Shown here piece by piece: positions 1 to 8,962 of a stretch of DNA of 40,012 nucleotides. The notes under the pieces are model-generated. The model worked only from the letters and a program-made list of their open reading frames with translations, did no database searches and was not told the origin of the DNA. Origin of the DNA: Xenorhabdus koppenhoeferi. Lineage in GTDB: Bacteria; Pseudomonadota; Gammaproteobacteria; Enterobacterales; Enterobacteriaceae. Positions within the stretch are counted from its first letter, which is position 1. The number at the start of each line of letters is the position of its first letter. The position numbers and the translations under genes were made by a program. Location of the stretch: positions 1 through 40,012 of the forward strand of contig NZ_FPBJ01000029.1 in assembly GCF_900116635.1 (NCBI RefSeq), written 5' to 3'.

Positions 1-287
1 AACACGAGATTACAAAACACCGAATGAGTTATTTAAAGGAATACCCACTCATTTACTTCGTCCATTACGGTGTTGCGCTTAATATGTGAATCCAAGGAAA
101 TATTTCAAATAGCATGATGATAAGATGGTTTTTTATCAGTTTCATTCAATTCATAATTTTTCGTAGCAATATAACCGTCCAAACATTTTAAGTTTCAACC
201 CAATAATACGTTTATATCTGTTTTTCAACGTGATAATAATTACCAAACTGTTTGAGATCTGCAACAGTTTGGTAAAAGCAATTTTGG
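1..287. other. Intergenic DNA at the window edge
   Basis: This AT-rich stretch lies downstream of paaX. Apart from the inverted repeat at 240-275 I see no gene and no recognisable repeat. In E. coli paaX is followed directly by paaY; no part of paaY is visible here. Confidence 0.5.
240..275 (-). terminator. Probable terminator of paaX
   Basis: A perfect 13-bp inverted repeat (TTACCAAACTGTT at 240-252 and its complement at 263-275) encloses a 10-base loop. It sits 12 bases past the paaX stop codon. In the direction of paaX transcription the stem is followed by TTATTATCA, only a modest T-run, so intrinsic termination is likely but not certain. Confidence 0.65.
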
Positions 288-1226
288 TCAGGTGGTTATT
301 TGATTGTGTAAGCCACCAAAACGTCGGTAATACGCCGCCGCAGGGGGAGGTAACTGACCGATGGTTGTTTCACAGCGTTCGCTGACGTAACGTGTCGCAG
401 CAGGGTCAATACGCTGATAGATATTGAAGCATAAGTTACGGGCAATCTGCCCTTCCCATTGTGCGGGCAGCAGGGCATCCGGTAATAGTGGATCGCGCAG
501 CACCACCCGACGGTAAAAGTGGATCAGCAGCAGGCGCAGCTGGAAGCCGCGTTCTGGTGTCAGGTCTTCTTGATGGCAATCCCGCAGCAGTGCCGTCAAG
601 GGACGGAAGGAGGCGATAAATTCGTGGTAGTGCTGTGATATCTGTTCCAGTGACCAACTGGCAGAGACGCGCTCTTTCAGGCTCTGTTCCGAACGTGGAT
701 AGGGATAATCGGCGCGGAAGTAGATAACGGAATCGCTGGCGTTGAGTTCTCCCAACAAGGCAGGGATATCACTTTGGGAACTGCTTGGCGCCGCCATCAG
801 AGTGTTGTTGAGTTGACCGAATCCAAGCCAGCTCAACTCTTTTTTCAGTCGGGCACGTTCATTTTTGCTGTTGCCTTCCAGTAGCAGCAGATCCCATTTT
901 CCGTCCCATTCAGGTGGCTCGCCGAGGTAGATTTTGCTTTCTGCATGGCGGAATTGATTCATGCCGCGTTCGGTAATGCGGTAATAACTGCGCCGCCCCA
1001 GTTTTTCTACCTCAAGCCATTCCTCTTTTTGCAGGCGAAATACAGCGGTCCGCACGAAGCGGTCACTGAAACCCATCGGTTCTAACAGAAGACTCAGACT
1101 GCCAAGCCAGACTTCCCCGCCACGGTGGCTGAGTGCATCCCCATATAAGGAGATGATCAGCGATGTTCCGCTGATAGGTTGGGCATCAAGGGCATGCCGA
1201 ATAAAGTCGTCGAGTTTTTGTGCCAT
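288..1226 (-). CDS. paaX: PaaX, phenylacetyl-CoA-responsive repressor
   Basis: PaaX represses the paa catabolic promoters until phenylacetyl-CoA binds it. The 312-residue length is close to the E. coli protein (about 316). The N-terminal part (about residues 15-90, with a hydrophobic ISLYGDAL helix, then SDRFVRTAVFRL and RRSYYRITERG) reads as the PaaX winged helix; the rest is the family C-terminal region. The start ATG has an AGAGA ribosome-binding site. It is the last paa gene on the minus strand, 123 bp after paaK, and a terminator-like hairpin follows it. The gap to paaK could hold its own promoter, but I did not find a convincing one. Candidate targets lie at 11063-11109. Confidence 0.93.
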   Translation of the reverse strand: MAQKLDDFIRHALDAQPISGTSLIISLYGDALSHRGGEVWLGSLSLLLEPMGFSDRFVRTAVFRLQKEEWLEVEKLGRRSYYRITERGMNQFRHAESKIYLGEPPEWDGKWDLLLLEGNSKNERARLKKELSWLGFGQLNNTLMAAPSSSQSDIPALLGELNASDSVIYFRADYPYPRSEQSLKERVSASWSLEQISQHYHEFIASFRPLTALLRDCHQEDLTPERGFQLRLLLIHFYRRVVLRDPLLPDALLPAQWEGQIARNLCFNIYQRIDPAATRYVSERCETTIGQLPPPAAAYYRRFGGLHNQITT

Positions 1227-1306
1227 ATTTCTCTGTCATTTGCTCAAAAGTGTGTCATGACATTAGCATAACTATATAAAGGCTCTTAGGGAAAACAGTA
1301 TTGAAG

Positions 1307-1344
1307 TGCCACCGCAATTCGGCATCATTGAACTTGTGGTGGCA
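1307..1344 (-). terminator. Weak hairpin between paaK and paaX
   Basis: TGCCACC at 1307-1313 pairs perfectly with GGTGGCA at 1338-1344 across a 24-base loop, just beyond the paaK stop. There is no long T-run, so it may be an attenuator, an mRNA end stabiliser or chance. Confidence 0.3.
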
Positions 1345-1349
1345 AAAGA

Positions 1350-2693
1350 TCATTCATGTGGTCGGTTGTCGATGACCCGAACAGCCTTGCCTTCTGAGCG
1401 GGGGATCACGCCGCAGTTGACGATACTGACATCGGTACTGAGTCCGATCATCGATTTAATGTGATGACGAAGCTGGTGGCAGAGTTCAAGGCATTGCTCG
1501 TGGTTGAGCAGGTCAGGTTCTTTCAGTTCCACGTTAATTGATAAGCAGTCGTGGTTGCCGTTGCGGTTCACTTCCAGTTGATAGTGGGGAGACAACTCTT
1601 TAAAGCGGATTATCTGTTCTTCTACTTGGGATGGAAAGACGTTGATGCCACGGATGATCAGCATATCGTCGGAGCGTCCGGTGATCCGGTCCATGCGACG
1701 CATGTTGCGTGCCGTTCCGGGCAGTAAGCGTGTCAGGTCCCGGGTACGGTAACGGATCATAGGCATGGCTTCTCTGGTGAGAGTCGTTAAAACCAGTTCT
1801 CCGGTTTTTCCTTCCGGCAGGGCATTCAGATTTTCAGGATCAATCACTTCTGGATAGAAATGATCTTCCCAAATGGTGGAGCCGTCGGCATATTCCAGCG
1901 ATTCCATGGCTATGCCCGGTCCCATGACTTCGGACAGGCCGTAGATATCTAATGCCTTGATACCCATGCGTGTTTCAATCTCGTTGCGCAAGGCGGCCGT
2001 CCACGGTTCCGCCCCGAAGATGCCGACCCGCAATGAGCATTTGCTGGCATCTCCGCCCATTTGGCGTTCCAGTTCATCCAGCAGTGTCAGACAGTAGGAG
2101 GGGGTCATCATGATGATATCAGGTTTGAAGTCCTGAATCAGTTGCGCCTGTTTTTCTGTGTTACCACCGGACATCGGAATAACTGCTGCTCCCAGCCGTT
2201 CTGCACCGTAATGAGCGCCTAATCCTCCTGTGAACAGACCATAGCCGAAGGCAACGTGGATTTTGTCTTTGGCACTTACGCCTGCAAAATGCAAGCTACG
2301 GGCGATAAGATTTGACCAATTGTCGATATCCTGCCGGGTGTAACCCACGACGGCAGGCTGTCCTGTTGTACCAGATGAGGCATGGATGCGTACAATTTGT
2401 TCCATTGGAACGGCAAAGGTATCAAAAGGGTAGTGATCACGCAGATCTTGCTTGGTGGTGTAAGGGAATTTCTGGATGTCTCCGGGTTGTTTGAAATCGC
2501 TCGGATGGATACCTGCTTCATCAAACTTGCGGCGGTACATGGGAACACTGTGATAAGCGTGATTGAGAGTCCATTTCATGCGCTCAACTTGCTGAGCCTG
2601 AATTTCATCTCGTGAAGCAAATTCCATCGGATCCAGAGGTTGTTGCAGGTGTTGTTTTAAATGTTGATCGAGTTGACGTACGTTGTTGCTCAT
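1350..2693 (-). CDS. paaK: Phenylacetate-CoA ligase PaaK
   Basis: PaaK activates phenylacetate with ATP and CoA to phenylacetyl-CoA, the first step of the pathway and the source of the PaaX inducer. The 447-residue protein carries the adenylating-enzyme phosphate loop SSGTTG at residues 106-111, the YGLSEVMGPG motif at 251-260, and a C-terminal region with RITGRSDDMLIIRG, the hinge preceding the mobile C-terminal domain. E. coli PaaK is about 437 residues, so the length is normal. It follows paaJ after a 109-bp gap, the widest inside the run, and has an AGGACAGGAAATT ribosome-binding region. Strong family match. Confidence 0.96.
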   Translation of the reverse strand: MSNNVRQLDQHLKQHLQQPLDPMEFASRDEIQAQQVERMKWTLNHAYHSVPMYRRKFDEAGIHPSDFKQPGDIQKFPYTTKQDLRDHYPFDTFAVPMEQIVRIHASSGTTGQPAVVGYTRQDIDNWSNLIARSLHFAGVSAKDKIHVAFGYGLFTGGLGAHYGAERLGAAVIPMSGGNTEKQAQLIQDFKPDIIMMTPSYCLTLLDELERQMGGDASKCSLRVGIFGAEPWTAALRNEIETRMGIKALDIYGLSEVMGPGIAMESLEYADGSTIWEDHFYPEVIDPENLNALPEGKTGELVLTTLTREAMPMIRYRTRDLTRLLPGTARNMRRMDRITGRSDDMLIIRGINVFPSQVEEQIIRFKELSPHYQLEVNRNGNHDCLSINVELKEPDLLNHEQCLELCHQLRHHIKSMIGLSTDVSIVNCGVIPRSEGKAVRVIDNRPHE

Positions 2694-2802
2694 AATTTCC
2701 TGTCCTTTTGTTGATTTGTTTGTAACAGGTTGCTTTTGTCGTTATGTGCAGGATGCAGGTGTTGGTTCAGTTTTTTAATCAGTTATCAGGTATAAATTGG
2801 TG

Positions 2803-4017
2803 CTATGAAATACGTTCAATAATCATGGCGATGCCTTGTCCTACGCCAATACACATGGTGCATAAAGCATAGCGCCCTGCGCGCCGTTCTAGTTCCAGTG
2901 TCGCTGTCAGAGCAAGGCGTGCCCCGCTCATACCCAGCGGATGGCCCAGCGCAATCGCACCACCATTCGGGTTGACATGTTCTGCATCATCAGGCAAACC
3001 CAATTGGCGCAGTACGGCCAGTGATTGCGCAGCGAAGGCTTCGTTCAGCTCAATGACATCCATTTGATGTAAGCCAAGGCCGGCCAACTTCAGTACCTTG
3101 CGGGTGGCTGGCACTGGCCCGATCCCCATAATGCGGGGTCCTACTCCGCATGTTGCCGTTGCGATGATGCGCGCCCGTGGTGACAGCCCTTGCCGTAATG
3201 CAGCTGTTTCTGAGGCGATGATAAGCGCCGCCGCGCCATCATTGATGCCGGATGCGTTACCTGCGGTCACGGTGCCGTCAGTACGGAATGGGGTTTTGAG
3301 CCGTTGCAGTTGTTCTAATGTAGTTTCAGGGCGAAGGTGTTCATCTTGTGAGATGATCGTTGCTGTGCCTTTTTTACCGCGCGAAGGCAGAGTCACGGGG
3401 ATGATTTCTTCCGCCAGTACGCCGCGCTGTTGTGCGTTGGCTGCGCGTTGCTGACTGCGCAGAGCGAAAGCATCCTGATCATCCCGGCTAATTTGAAACT
3501 GGGCCGCGACGTTTTCTGCTGTTTCCGGCATGGAATCTGTGCCAAATTGCTGTTGTATCAGTGGGTTGATAAAACGCCAGCCGAGGGTGGTATCAAAAAT
3601 CTCCGTTTGGCGGCTGAATGCACTGTCAGATTTGCCCATGACGAAAGGAGCACGGGTCATTGATTCAACACCCCCCGCTAATACCTGTTGGACATCACCC
3701 GCTTTGATGCTGCGAGCCGCAAAGGCCAGAGCATCCAGACCGGAGCCGCACAGACGGTTAACCGTTGTACCCGATATTGAATCCGGTAATCCCGCCAGCA
3801 ACAGCGCCATGCGGGCCACGTTGCGGTTATCTTCCCCCGCTTGGTTGGCACAGCCGAGGATCACATCATCAATTTGACCCCAATCCAGTTTAGGGTAACG
3901 GGTCATCAATGCCCGTAGAGGCAGGGCAGCCAGATCATCAGCCCGCAGGCCGGAAAGTACACCGCCATAACGGCCGATGGGGGTACGGATACCATCACAG
4001 ATAAACGCATGAGTCAT
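2803..4017 (-). CDS. paaJ: 3-oxoadipyl-CoA / 3-oxo-5,6-dehydrosuberyl-CoA thiolase PaaJ
   Basis: PaaJ cleaves the beta-keto acyl-CoA intermediates of the pathway, releasing acetyl-CoA and finally succinyl-CoA. The 404-residue protein has the thiolase nucleophile Cys90 in NRLCGSG, the [10 protein letters not shown] motif with His359, and the second active-site Cys389 in TMCIGVGQG. It aligns with E. coli PaaJ (about 401 residues) throughout. Its ATG overlaps the stop codon of the upstream 27-codon ORF as ATGA, which suggests translational coupling. Confidence 0.96.
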   Translation of the reverse strand: MTHAFICDGIRTPIGRYGGVLSGLRADDLAALPLRALMTRYPKLDWGQIDDVILGCANQAGEDNRNVARMALLLAGLPDSISGTTVNRLCGSGLDALAFAARSIKAGDVQQVLAGGVESMTRAPFVMGKSDSAFSRQTEIFDTTLGWRFINPLIQQQFGTDSMPETAENVAAQFQISRDDQDAFALRSQQRAANAQQRGVLAEEIIPVTLPSRGKKGTATIISQDEHLRPETTLEQLQRLKTPFRTDGTVTAGNASGINDGAAALIIASETAALRQGLSPRARIIATATCGVGPRIMGIGPVPATRKVLKLAGLGLHQMDVIELNEAFAAQSLAVLRQLGLPDDAEHVNPNGGAIALGHPLGMSGARLALTATLELERRAGRYALCTMCIGVGQGIAMIIERIS

Positions 4018-4097
4018 GATTTTTCTCCCGGCTTGTTTTTCTGAATTAAGGTTTCAATATGGTGGCGGGCCTGTTGGTGGGTGGTGTTATCACGCAT
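4014..4097 (-). CDS. Candidate 27-residue ORF in the paaI position
   Basis: This short frame starts with ATG inside the last codons of paaH (8-base overlap). It has a good ribosome-binding site (AGGGGAG) and ends in an ATGA overlap with the paaJ start. The peptide begins MRDNTTHQQARHHIETL and is hydrophilic. In E. coli this position holds paaI, a hotdog thioesterase of about 140 residues. I cannot align the peptide convincingly to PaaI, so it may be a 5' remnant of paaI, a coupling leader for paaJ, or chance. The tight start and stop overlaps argue that it is translated. Confidence 0.45.
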   Translation of the reverse strand: MRDNTTHQQARHHIETLIQKNKPGEKS

Positions 4098-5718
4098 GGC
4101 TGCTCCCCTTATTATTGTTTTTGTGTTTATGGTCTTCGTGCCGCCGGGAGAGTTGCAATCTGGCATGATCTGCCGCCAGCTGGCGCAGAAGAGGTACAGG
4201 GCGGTAACGGGATTCTCCATAATATTTATGCAGGTTTTCCAGCGTGGTGAGAATGTGCTTCCAGCCCACTTGTTCACCCCACGTCAGTGGGCCGATGGGA
4301 TAACTCACGCCATAACGCATCGCCAGATCGATATCTTCCGCATTGGCGATGCCTTTATTGACAGCATCCAGCGCTTCGTTGCACAACATGGCAACAGTGC
4401 GCATTGCCAGCAAGCCGGGATAGTCCGGCAGAAGGATCACCTGCTTGCCCAGCGATTGTATAAAACTAATCACTTTTGCTGTTTGCTGGGGTGTATTCTG
4501 GTAGGCAGTACTGAGCGTGATAATGGAAGCCGTTTGATGATTGGCAGACAAATCAAACTGCATCACCGGTACTCTGATTTCGTCAGTGATCTGAGCACAT
4601 GTTCTCCCTTTGGTCAGTATCAAGATGACGTCATCAAGCTGCAAGGTGGGAGAATGGAACCGGTCATTTTTGTGTTCTTCAAAGACGATGTTATATTTCT
4701 GTAAATCGGGTTGCCGTAGCAGGCTGACAAAATGAGGTAAAGCGACCCAATTGCCCGTTGCTCTGATCCGCATTGGCAGTTTTTGTCCTTTGGGCTGTTT
4801 AGGCTCTATTTTAGGCTGTAGCTGGGTATCTTTCTTTTTATCATTTCCTTTTATATCATAAACATAAAACCCACGACCGCGTTTGCGACCCAGATAGCCT
4901 GCATCTACTAACTCTTTTTGTTGCAGTGAAGGCTGGAAACGGGGATCGCCGTAGAAGGCGTGGAAAAGGGATTCGGTCACCGCGTAGTTGATATCATGCC
5001 CGATCAAATCCATCAGTTGCAATGGTCCCATCGCAAAGCCACCTGACTCTTTCATGACCGCATCCAGTGTCGGGGGGCTGGCGACTTGCTCTTCTAATGC
5101 GCGCAGGGCTTCCGCATAGAACGGGCGGGCAATGCGATTGACGATAAACCCCGGAGTGGAGCGGCAGATCACGGGTTGTTTTTTCCAATCTGCAATGAGA
5201 ACCTTAAGTGTTTCCACGGTTTGGGGGGAAGTTTCCAGACCCTGTATGATTTCCACCAGTTTCATCAAGGGGGCCGGATTAAAGAAATGCAGCCCTGCCA
5301 TGCGCTGTGGCGCAGACAGTTCACGGGCAATGGCGGTAATCGACAGTGACGAAGTGTTGCTGGCAAACAAGGTTCGGGCTGAACAAATGGATTCCAGTTG
5401 GCGGAATAGGTTTTGTTTGGCTTCCAATTGTTCGATGATGGCTTCAATCACCAGCACACAAGGTGCCAGTGCCTGCAATGAATCGACCCGGGTGATACGC
5501 TGTAGCAGGGCCTGCGTTGCGCCCGCCTCTGCTTTCCCCATCTCCACCCGCTGATTCAGACGGGTGTGGAGATTATCCAGCGCATGACGTGCAGCTTCGC
5601 CGCTCACATCAAACAACAGGACAGAATGTCCTGCCTGAGCCGCGACCTGAGCAATGCCGATGCCCATTGTTCCCGCACCAATGACGGCGATGGGACCGTT
5701 GCGTGGTGGCGTTTTCAT
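4090..5718 (-). CDS. paaH: 3-hydroxyadipyl-CoA dehydrogenase PaaH
   Basis: PaaH oxidises 3-hydroxyadipyl-CoA with NAD+ to 3-oxoadipyl-CoA. The Rossmann loop GAGTMG lies at residues 14-19 and the catalytic-His segment GLHFFNPAPLMKLVE follows. Two 3HCDH C-terminal domains are visible: STPGFIVNRIARP..GPLQLMDLIG, and DYPGLLAMRTVAMLCNEAL..YPIGPLTWGEQ. At 542 residues it is longer than E. coli PaaH (475). The extra length is a Lys/Gln/Pro-rich linker with an added segment near residues 290-345, and a charged His/Lys/Asn-rich C-terminal tail. Longer PaaH forms with a similar insert occur in other bacteria, as far as I recall. It is two bases downstream of paaG. Confidence 0.93.
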   Translation of the reverse strand: MKTPPRNGPIAVIGAGTMGIGIAQVAAQAGHSVLLFDVSGEAARHALDNLHTRLNQRVEMGKAEAGATQALLQRITRVDSLQALAPCVLVIEAIIEQLEAKQNLFRQLESICSARTLFASNTSSLSITAIARELSAPQRMAGLHFFNPAPLMKLVEIIQGLETSPQTVETLKVLIADWKKQPVICRSTPGFIVNRIARPFYAEALRALEEQVASPPTLDAVMKESGGFAMGPLQLMDLIGHDINYAVTESLFHAFYGDPRFQPSLQQKELVDAGYLGRKRGRGFYVYDIKGNDKKKDTQLQPKIEPKQPKGQKLPMRIRATGNWVALPHFVSLLRQPDLQKYNIVFEEHKNDRFHSPTLQLDDVILILTKGRTCAQITDEIRVPVMQFDLSANHQTASIITLSTAYQNTPQQTAKVISFIQSLGKQVILLPDYPGLLAMRTVAMLCNEALDAVNKGIANAEDIDLAMRYGVSYPIGPLTWGEQVGWKHILTTLENLHKYYGESRYRPVPLLRQLAADHARLQLSRRHEDHKHKNNNKGSSHA

Positions 5719-5720
5719 CG

Positions 5721-6518
5721 CTATTTCCCCTGAAACTTTGGCTGACGTTTTTCAATGAACGCACTCACTCCCTCACGGAAATCTTCACTGTGTCCGCATT
5801 GACGTTGTAAGTCGCGTTCGAGGTCAAGTTGTTGCTCTAAGGTATTGCTGGCGGCGGCGTAAGTGGATTGCTTGATGCAGCTAAGTGCCACTGTAGGCTG
5901 GGCAGCTAAATGTTGTGCGAGTTCCCGGGTTTTATTCTCTAACTCCTCAGGTTCGACGACCTGCCAGATCATGCCCCATGCTAAGGCTTGTTCTGCGCTG
6001 ATTTTTTCTCCCAACAATGCCATTCCCATTGCGCGGGCATGCCCGATTTTATAGGGCAATAACCAACTGCCGCCGGAATCTGGTGTCAGGCCAATGCGGC
6101 AGAAGGCCTGAATGAAGCTGGCTGTGCGGGACGCGATCACCATGTCACAGGCCAGTGCAAGGGAGACACCAGCCCCTGCTGCAACACCGTTGACGGCCCC
6201 GATAATGGGTTTGGGCAAGGAAGTCATGCGTCGGATAAGCGGATTGTAGTAACGTTCAACAGATTTGCCGAGATCGGGAATGCCGCCATCAGAGATAATG
6301 GTGTTTCTATCATTTAAATCTTGTCCAGAGCAGAAGCCGCGCCCAGCTCCTGTAAGCAGAACACAGCGCACTGATTCATCCTGTTCCGCAATATCCATTG
6401 CCTTACTTAATTGTTGGTGCAATTCCTCGTTAAAACTATTGAGATATTCTGGGCGGTTAAGTGTAATGCTCAGGACCCCAGCCTCAATATCGGTGAGTAC
6501 CACGGGCATGTTTTCCAT
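5721..6518 (-). CDS. paaG: Ring 1,2-epoxyphenylacetyl-CoA isomerase (oxepin-CoA forming) PaaG
   Basis: PaaG is a crotonase-fold isomerase that converts the ring epoxide to oxepin-CoA and also shifts double bonds later in the pathway. The 265-residue protein has the oxyanion-hole segments GAGRGFCSGQDLNDR and NGVAAGAGVSLALACD. It also has the family Asp in the IGLTPDSGGSWLLP motif, where hydratases carry Glu-type chemistry. The C-terminal FREGVSAFIEKRQPKF is typical of the family. The start at 6518 lies three bases after paaF with an AAGGA site; Met4 (6509) is a possible alternative with GGAAAAC before it. Confidence 0.94.
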   Translation of the reverse strand: MENMPVVLTDIEAGVLSITLNRPEYLNSFNEELHQQLSKAMDIAEQDESVRCVLLTGAGRGFCSGQDLNDRNTIISDGGIPDLGKSVERYYNPLIRRMTSLPKPIIGAVNGVAAGAGVSLALACDMVIASRTASFIQAFCRIGLTPDSGGSWLLPYKIGHARAMGMALLGEKISAEQALAWGMIWQVVEPEELENKTRELAQHLAAQPTVALSCIKQSTYAAASNTLEQQLDLERDLQRQCGHSEDFREGVSAFIEKRQPKFQGK

Positions 6519-6521
6519 CTA

Positions 6522-7295
6522 TCAAGATCCTTTAAATGTTGGTTTACGTTTTTCCAGAAAGGCAGCAATGCCTTCCTGACGATCGGTTGTACCCGCAAGG
6601 GCGACAAACTGCTGGCGTTCGGCGAGTAACCCTTGTGACAGGCTGGTTTCCTGTGCGGTTTTGAGAGCGGTTTTGGCTGCCCGCAGTGCCAGCGGGGAAA
6701 GTTCACTGATGCGTTGGGCTATCTGTTCGGCACGTTCTAACGTCAGGTCATCGGTGCACACTTCGCTGACCATTCCCGCTTGTTGTGCCTGCTTGGCGTT
6801 GATGGACTCACCCGTCAGTATCATCAGGGAAGCCAGCGCCTTGCCGACGCTGCGGATGAGACGCTGCGTCCCACCCGCCCCCGGTATCAGCCCCAGAGTG
6901 ATTTCCGGCAAGCCAAAACGGGCACCTTCCCCACAAATCACCAGATCACAGGCCAGCACTAATTCGCAGCCGGCACCAAGGGCGTAGCCATTGACCGCCG
7001 CAATCAGGGGTTTGTTAATGTTGTTTAAGCGTTGCCAAAGTTGTGGACGGCGGTCTGTCATGGCTGTTGCCACGGTCTGTTGTTGTAGTTCTTTCAGATC
7101 AGCCCCCGCCGCGAAAAAGCGCGATGAGCCTGTAATAACAATAGCACCTGTGCCTTCATCCTCATCTGCCTGTTCTAACTGCCGGACAAGCAGTTCAAGG
7201 CAATCATTGCTGAGGGCGTTACGCACTTCAGGACGGTTGAGGGTCAGAGTGCGTACTCTTTGCTGCTGGCGGCATAAAATCCATTCCTGACTCAT
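6522..7295 (-). CDS. paaF: 2,3-dehydroadipyl-CoA hydratase PaaF
   Basis: PaaF is an enoyl-CoA hydratase that hydrates 2,3-dehydroadipyl-CoA to 3-hydroxyadipyl-CoA, the substrate of PaaH. The 257-residue crotonase-fold protein shows the oxyanion segments RFFAAGADLKEL and NGYALGAGCELVLACD. The hydratase glutamate motif GLPEITLGLIPGAGGTQRL distinguishes it from its neighbour PaaG. The length equals the usual 255. It lies 26 bp after paaE and three bases before paaG, so the two crotonase genes are probably cotranslated. Confidence 0.94.
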   Translation of the reverse strand: MSQEWILCRQQQRVRTLTLNRPEVRNALSNDCLELLVRQLEQADEDEGTGAIVITGSSRFFAAGADLKELQQQTVATAMTDRRPQLWQRLNNINKPLIAAVNGYALGAGCELVLACDLVICGEGARFGLPEITLGLIPGAGGTQRLIRSVGKALASLMILTGESINAKQAQQAGMVSEVCTDDLTLERAEQIAQRISELSPLALRAAKTALKTAQETSLSQGLLAERQQFVALAGTTDRQEGIAAFLEKRKPTFKGS

Positions 7296-7321
7296 ATTCG
7301 TTCCTCATTTATGCAACGTAC

Positions 7322-8425
7322 TTAAACGTCAAAATCCACAACTACGCCATCGCCTTTCGGCCATGACTGACAGCTTAAGATATAACCGGCAGCCAACTGA
7401 TCGGGTTCGAGGCTGTAATTGACATGCATATCCACTTCACCGGATTTAAGCTGGCATTTGCAGGTCGCGCATACGCCGCCTTTACAGGCATAAGGCAAAT
7501 CTGCGCCTTGGCGCAGGGCAGCATCGAGAATACTGTCATCTTCGGCGTTCATGGTGATGTTGAAGGTGCGCCCATCCAGGTGAATTTCGACAGGGATATC
7601 GCTGCGTTCAGCAAGATTGATGGAGCGTGGATTTATCTGGGCGCGTCCGGTATTGAAACGTTCACTGTGGATGCATTTGGCCGGTATTCCCGCTTGTTCC
7701 AGCGCAGAGTGGGCATCATCCAGCATAGCTTCCGGCCCACAGAGAAAAGCGTGGTCAAATTGGGAAAAATTGAGCAGGGTTTTGCCGATGCGGTGCAGGT
7801 GTCCGGTATCAATGCGTCCGTTAAACAGCGGGCTATCGGTTGTTTCCTGACTGAACAGGTACAGTGCCTGAAAACGGCTCAGGTAACGATTTTTAAGATC
7901 GGAAAGCACTTCTTTGAACATGACCGAACGGCTGGTGCGGTTACCGTAAATCAAGGTGAACGTGCTATCCGGTTCCAGTGCTAACGTACTTTTTATGATT
8001 GATAGAATCGGTGTGATACCGGAACCAGCGGCGACAGCCAGATAACGCCCTTGTTGGGTGGCAATGGGACGATGGCCAAAGTTGCCTTGTGGCAGCATAA
8101 CTTCCAGTTCATCGCCAACTTTCAATTGTTGGTTGATAAAAGTCGAGAAACGCCCCTGATAGATGGCTTTGACCCCAATTTGCAATATATCATCCAGCGG
8201 TGAACTACAGATGGAATAGCAGCGGCGCAGCTCTTCACCGTTCATCCGGGCCTTGAGTGTCAGGTGTTGGCCCGGTTGATAGTTAAAATGTTTTTTTAGC
8301 TCATTGGGGACATGCAGCGTGACGGTCACAGCTTCCGGTGTTTCCCGTTCAATGGCAGAGATACTTAAGCGGTGAAAGCTATAACGGTGAAAGCTATGTG
8401 AACGTGTTTGATGAGAAGTAACCAT
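7322..8425 (-). CDS. paaE: PaaE, reductase of the phenylacetyl-CoA epoxidase
   Basis: PaaE passes electrons from NADPH to the PaaA diiron centre. The 367-residue protein has an N-terminal FAD domain (RCYSICSSP), an NAD(P) domain (AVAAGSGITPILSII), and a C-terminal plant-type 2Fe-2S ferredoxin domain. The cluster cysteines are in ACKGGVCATCKC with a distal one in LSCQSWP. The N-terminal 15-20 residues are Ser/His-rich (RSHSFHRYSFHRLS) with an imperfect FHRYS/FHRLS repeat, a small local oddity. It follows paaD by 15 bp. Confidence 0.95.
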   Translation of the reverse strand: MVTSHQTRSHSFHRYSFHRLSISAIERETPEAVTVTLHVPNELKKHFNYQPGQHLTLKARMNGEELRRCYSICSSPLDDILQIGVKAIYQGRFSTFINQQLKVGDELEVMLPQGNFGHRPIATQQGRYLAVAAGSGITPILSIIKSTLALEPDSTFTLIYGNRTSRSVMFKEVLSDLKNRYLSRFQALYLFSQETTDSPLFNGRIDTGHLHRIGKTLLNFSQFDHAFLCGPEAMLDDAHSALEQAGIPAKCIHSERFNTGRAQINPRSINLAERSDIPVEIHLDGRTFNITMNAEDDSILDAALRQGADLPYACKGGVCATCKCQLKSGEVDMHVNYSLEPDQLAAGYILSCQSWPKGDGVVVDFDV

Positions 8426-8440
8426 CTTTCTGTTCCCTTG

Positions 8441-8944
8441 TTAAATACATTTGAAATAGTCAAACGGTTCCAGACATTGCTGACAGCGATAAAGGGCTTT
8501 GCAGGCGGTGGAGCCGAATTCGCTGATTTTTTCGGTTTCATGGCTGTCACAACGCGGGCAGGTGATGGGTTCCGCATCAGTTAGTTTTTCACAAACTAAC
8601 CCTTGGGGTGGGGCTATGCCGGATTCTCGCAGGCGTTGTCTGGCATCTGCATTCATCCAGTCGGTTGTCCACGCGGGTGTCAGATTTACCTCAATATGAA
8701 CGGGAGAAAAGCCTGCTTGTGTCAGTGTATTACTGATTTCATTGAGCAAAAACTCCGTTGCCGGACAACCAGAATATGTCGGGGTAAATGTCACCCGCCA
8801 GCCCGATTGCAAGGGCGTGACAGTGCGTATCATGCCGAGGTCGGTAATGGAGAGCGCGGGCAGTTCTGGGTCGGCAATTTGGTGCAGGCATTGCCAGATC
8901 TGATGGACTTCCGGCTGCTGTAATGTTTTTAGTTGCTGTTCCAT
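8441..8944 (-). CDS. paaD: PaaD, SUF-like maturation factor of the epoxidase
   Basis: PaaD is a DUF59/MIP18-type protein needed for an active epoxidase, thought to help assemble its metal centre. The N-terminal domain has the DPELPALSITDLGMI motif and the conserved TPTYSGCPATE cysteine motif. The C-terminal part (about residues 126-167) is a Cys-rich zinc-binding-like module: CPRC, then CKALYRCQQC, then a final Cys two residues from the end. The 167-residue length matches the family. It lies between paaC and paaE with gaps of under 20 bp. Confidence 0.93.
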   Translation of the reverse strand: MEQQLKTLQQPEVHQIWQCLHQIADPELPALSITDLGMIRTVTPLQSGWRVTFTPTYSGCPATEFLLNEISNTLTQAGFSPVHIEVNLTPAWTTDWMNADARQRLRESGIAPPQGLVCEKLTDAEPITCPRCDSHETEKISEFGSTACKALYRCQQCLEPFDYFKCI

Positions 8945-8962
8945 CGTCCCCTCCGCGTTTTA

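Noticed and set aside
4081-4704. 207-codon plus-strand frame inside paaH
   Set aside because: Antisense to paaH, with no family features or ribosome-binding site of note.
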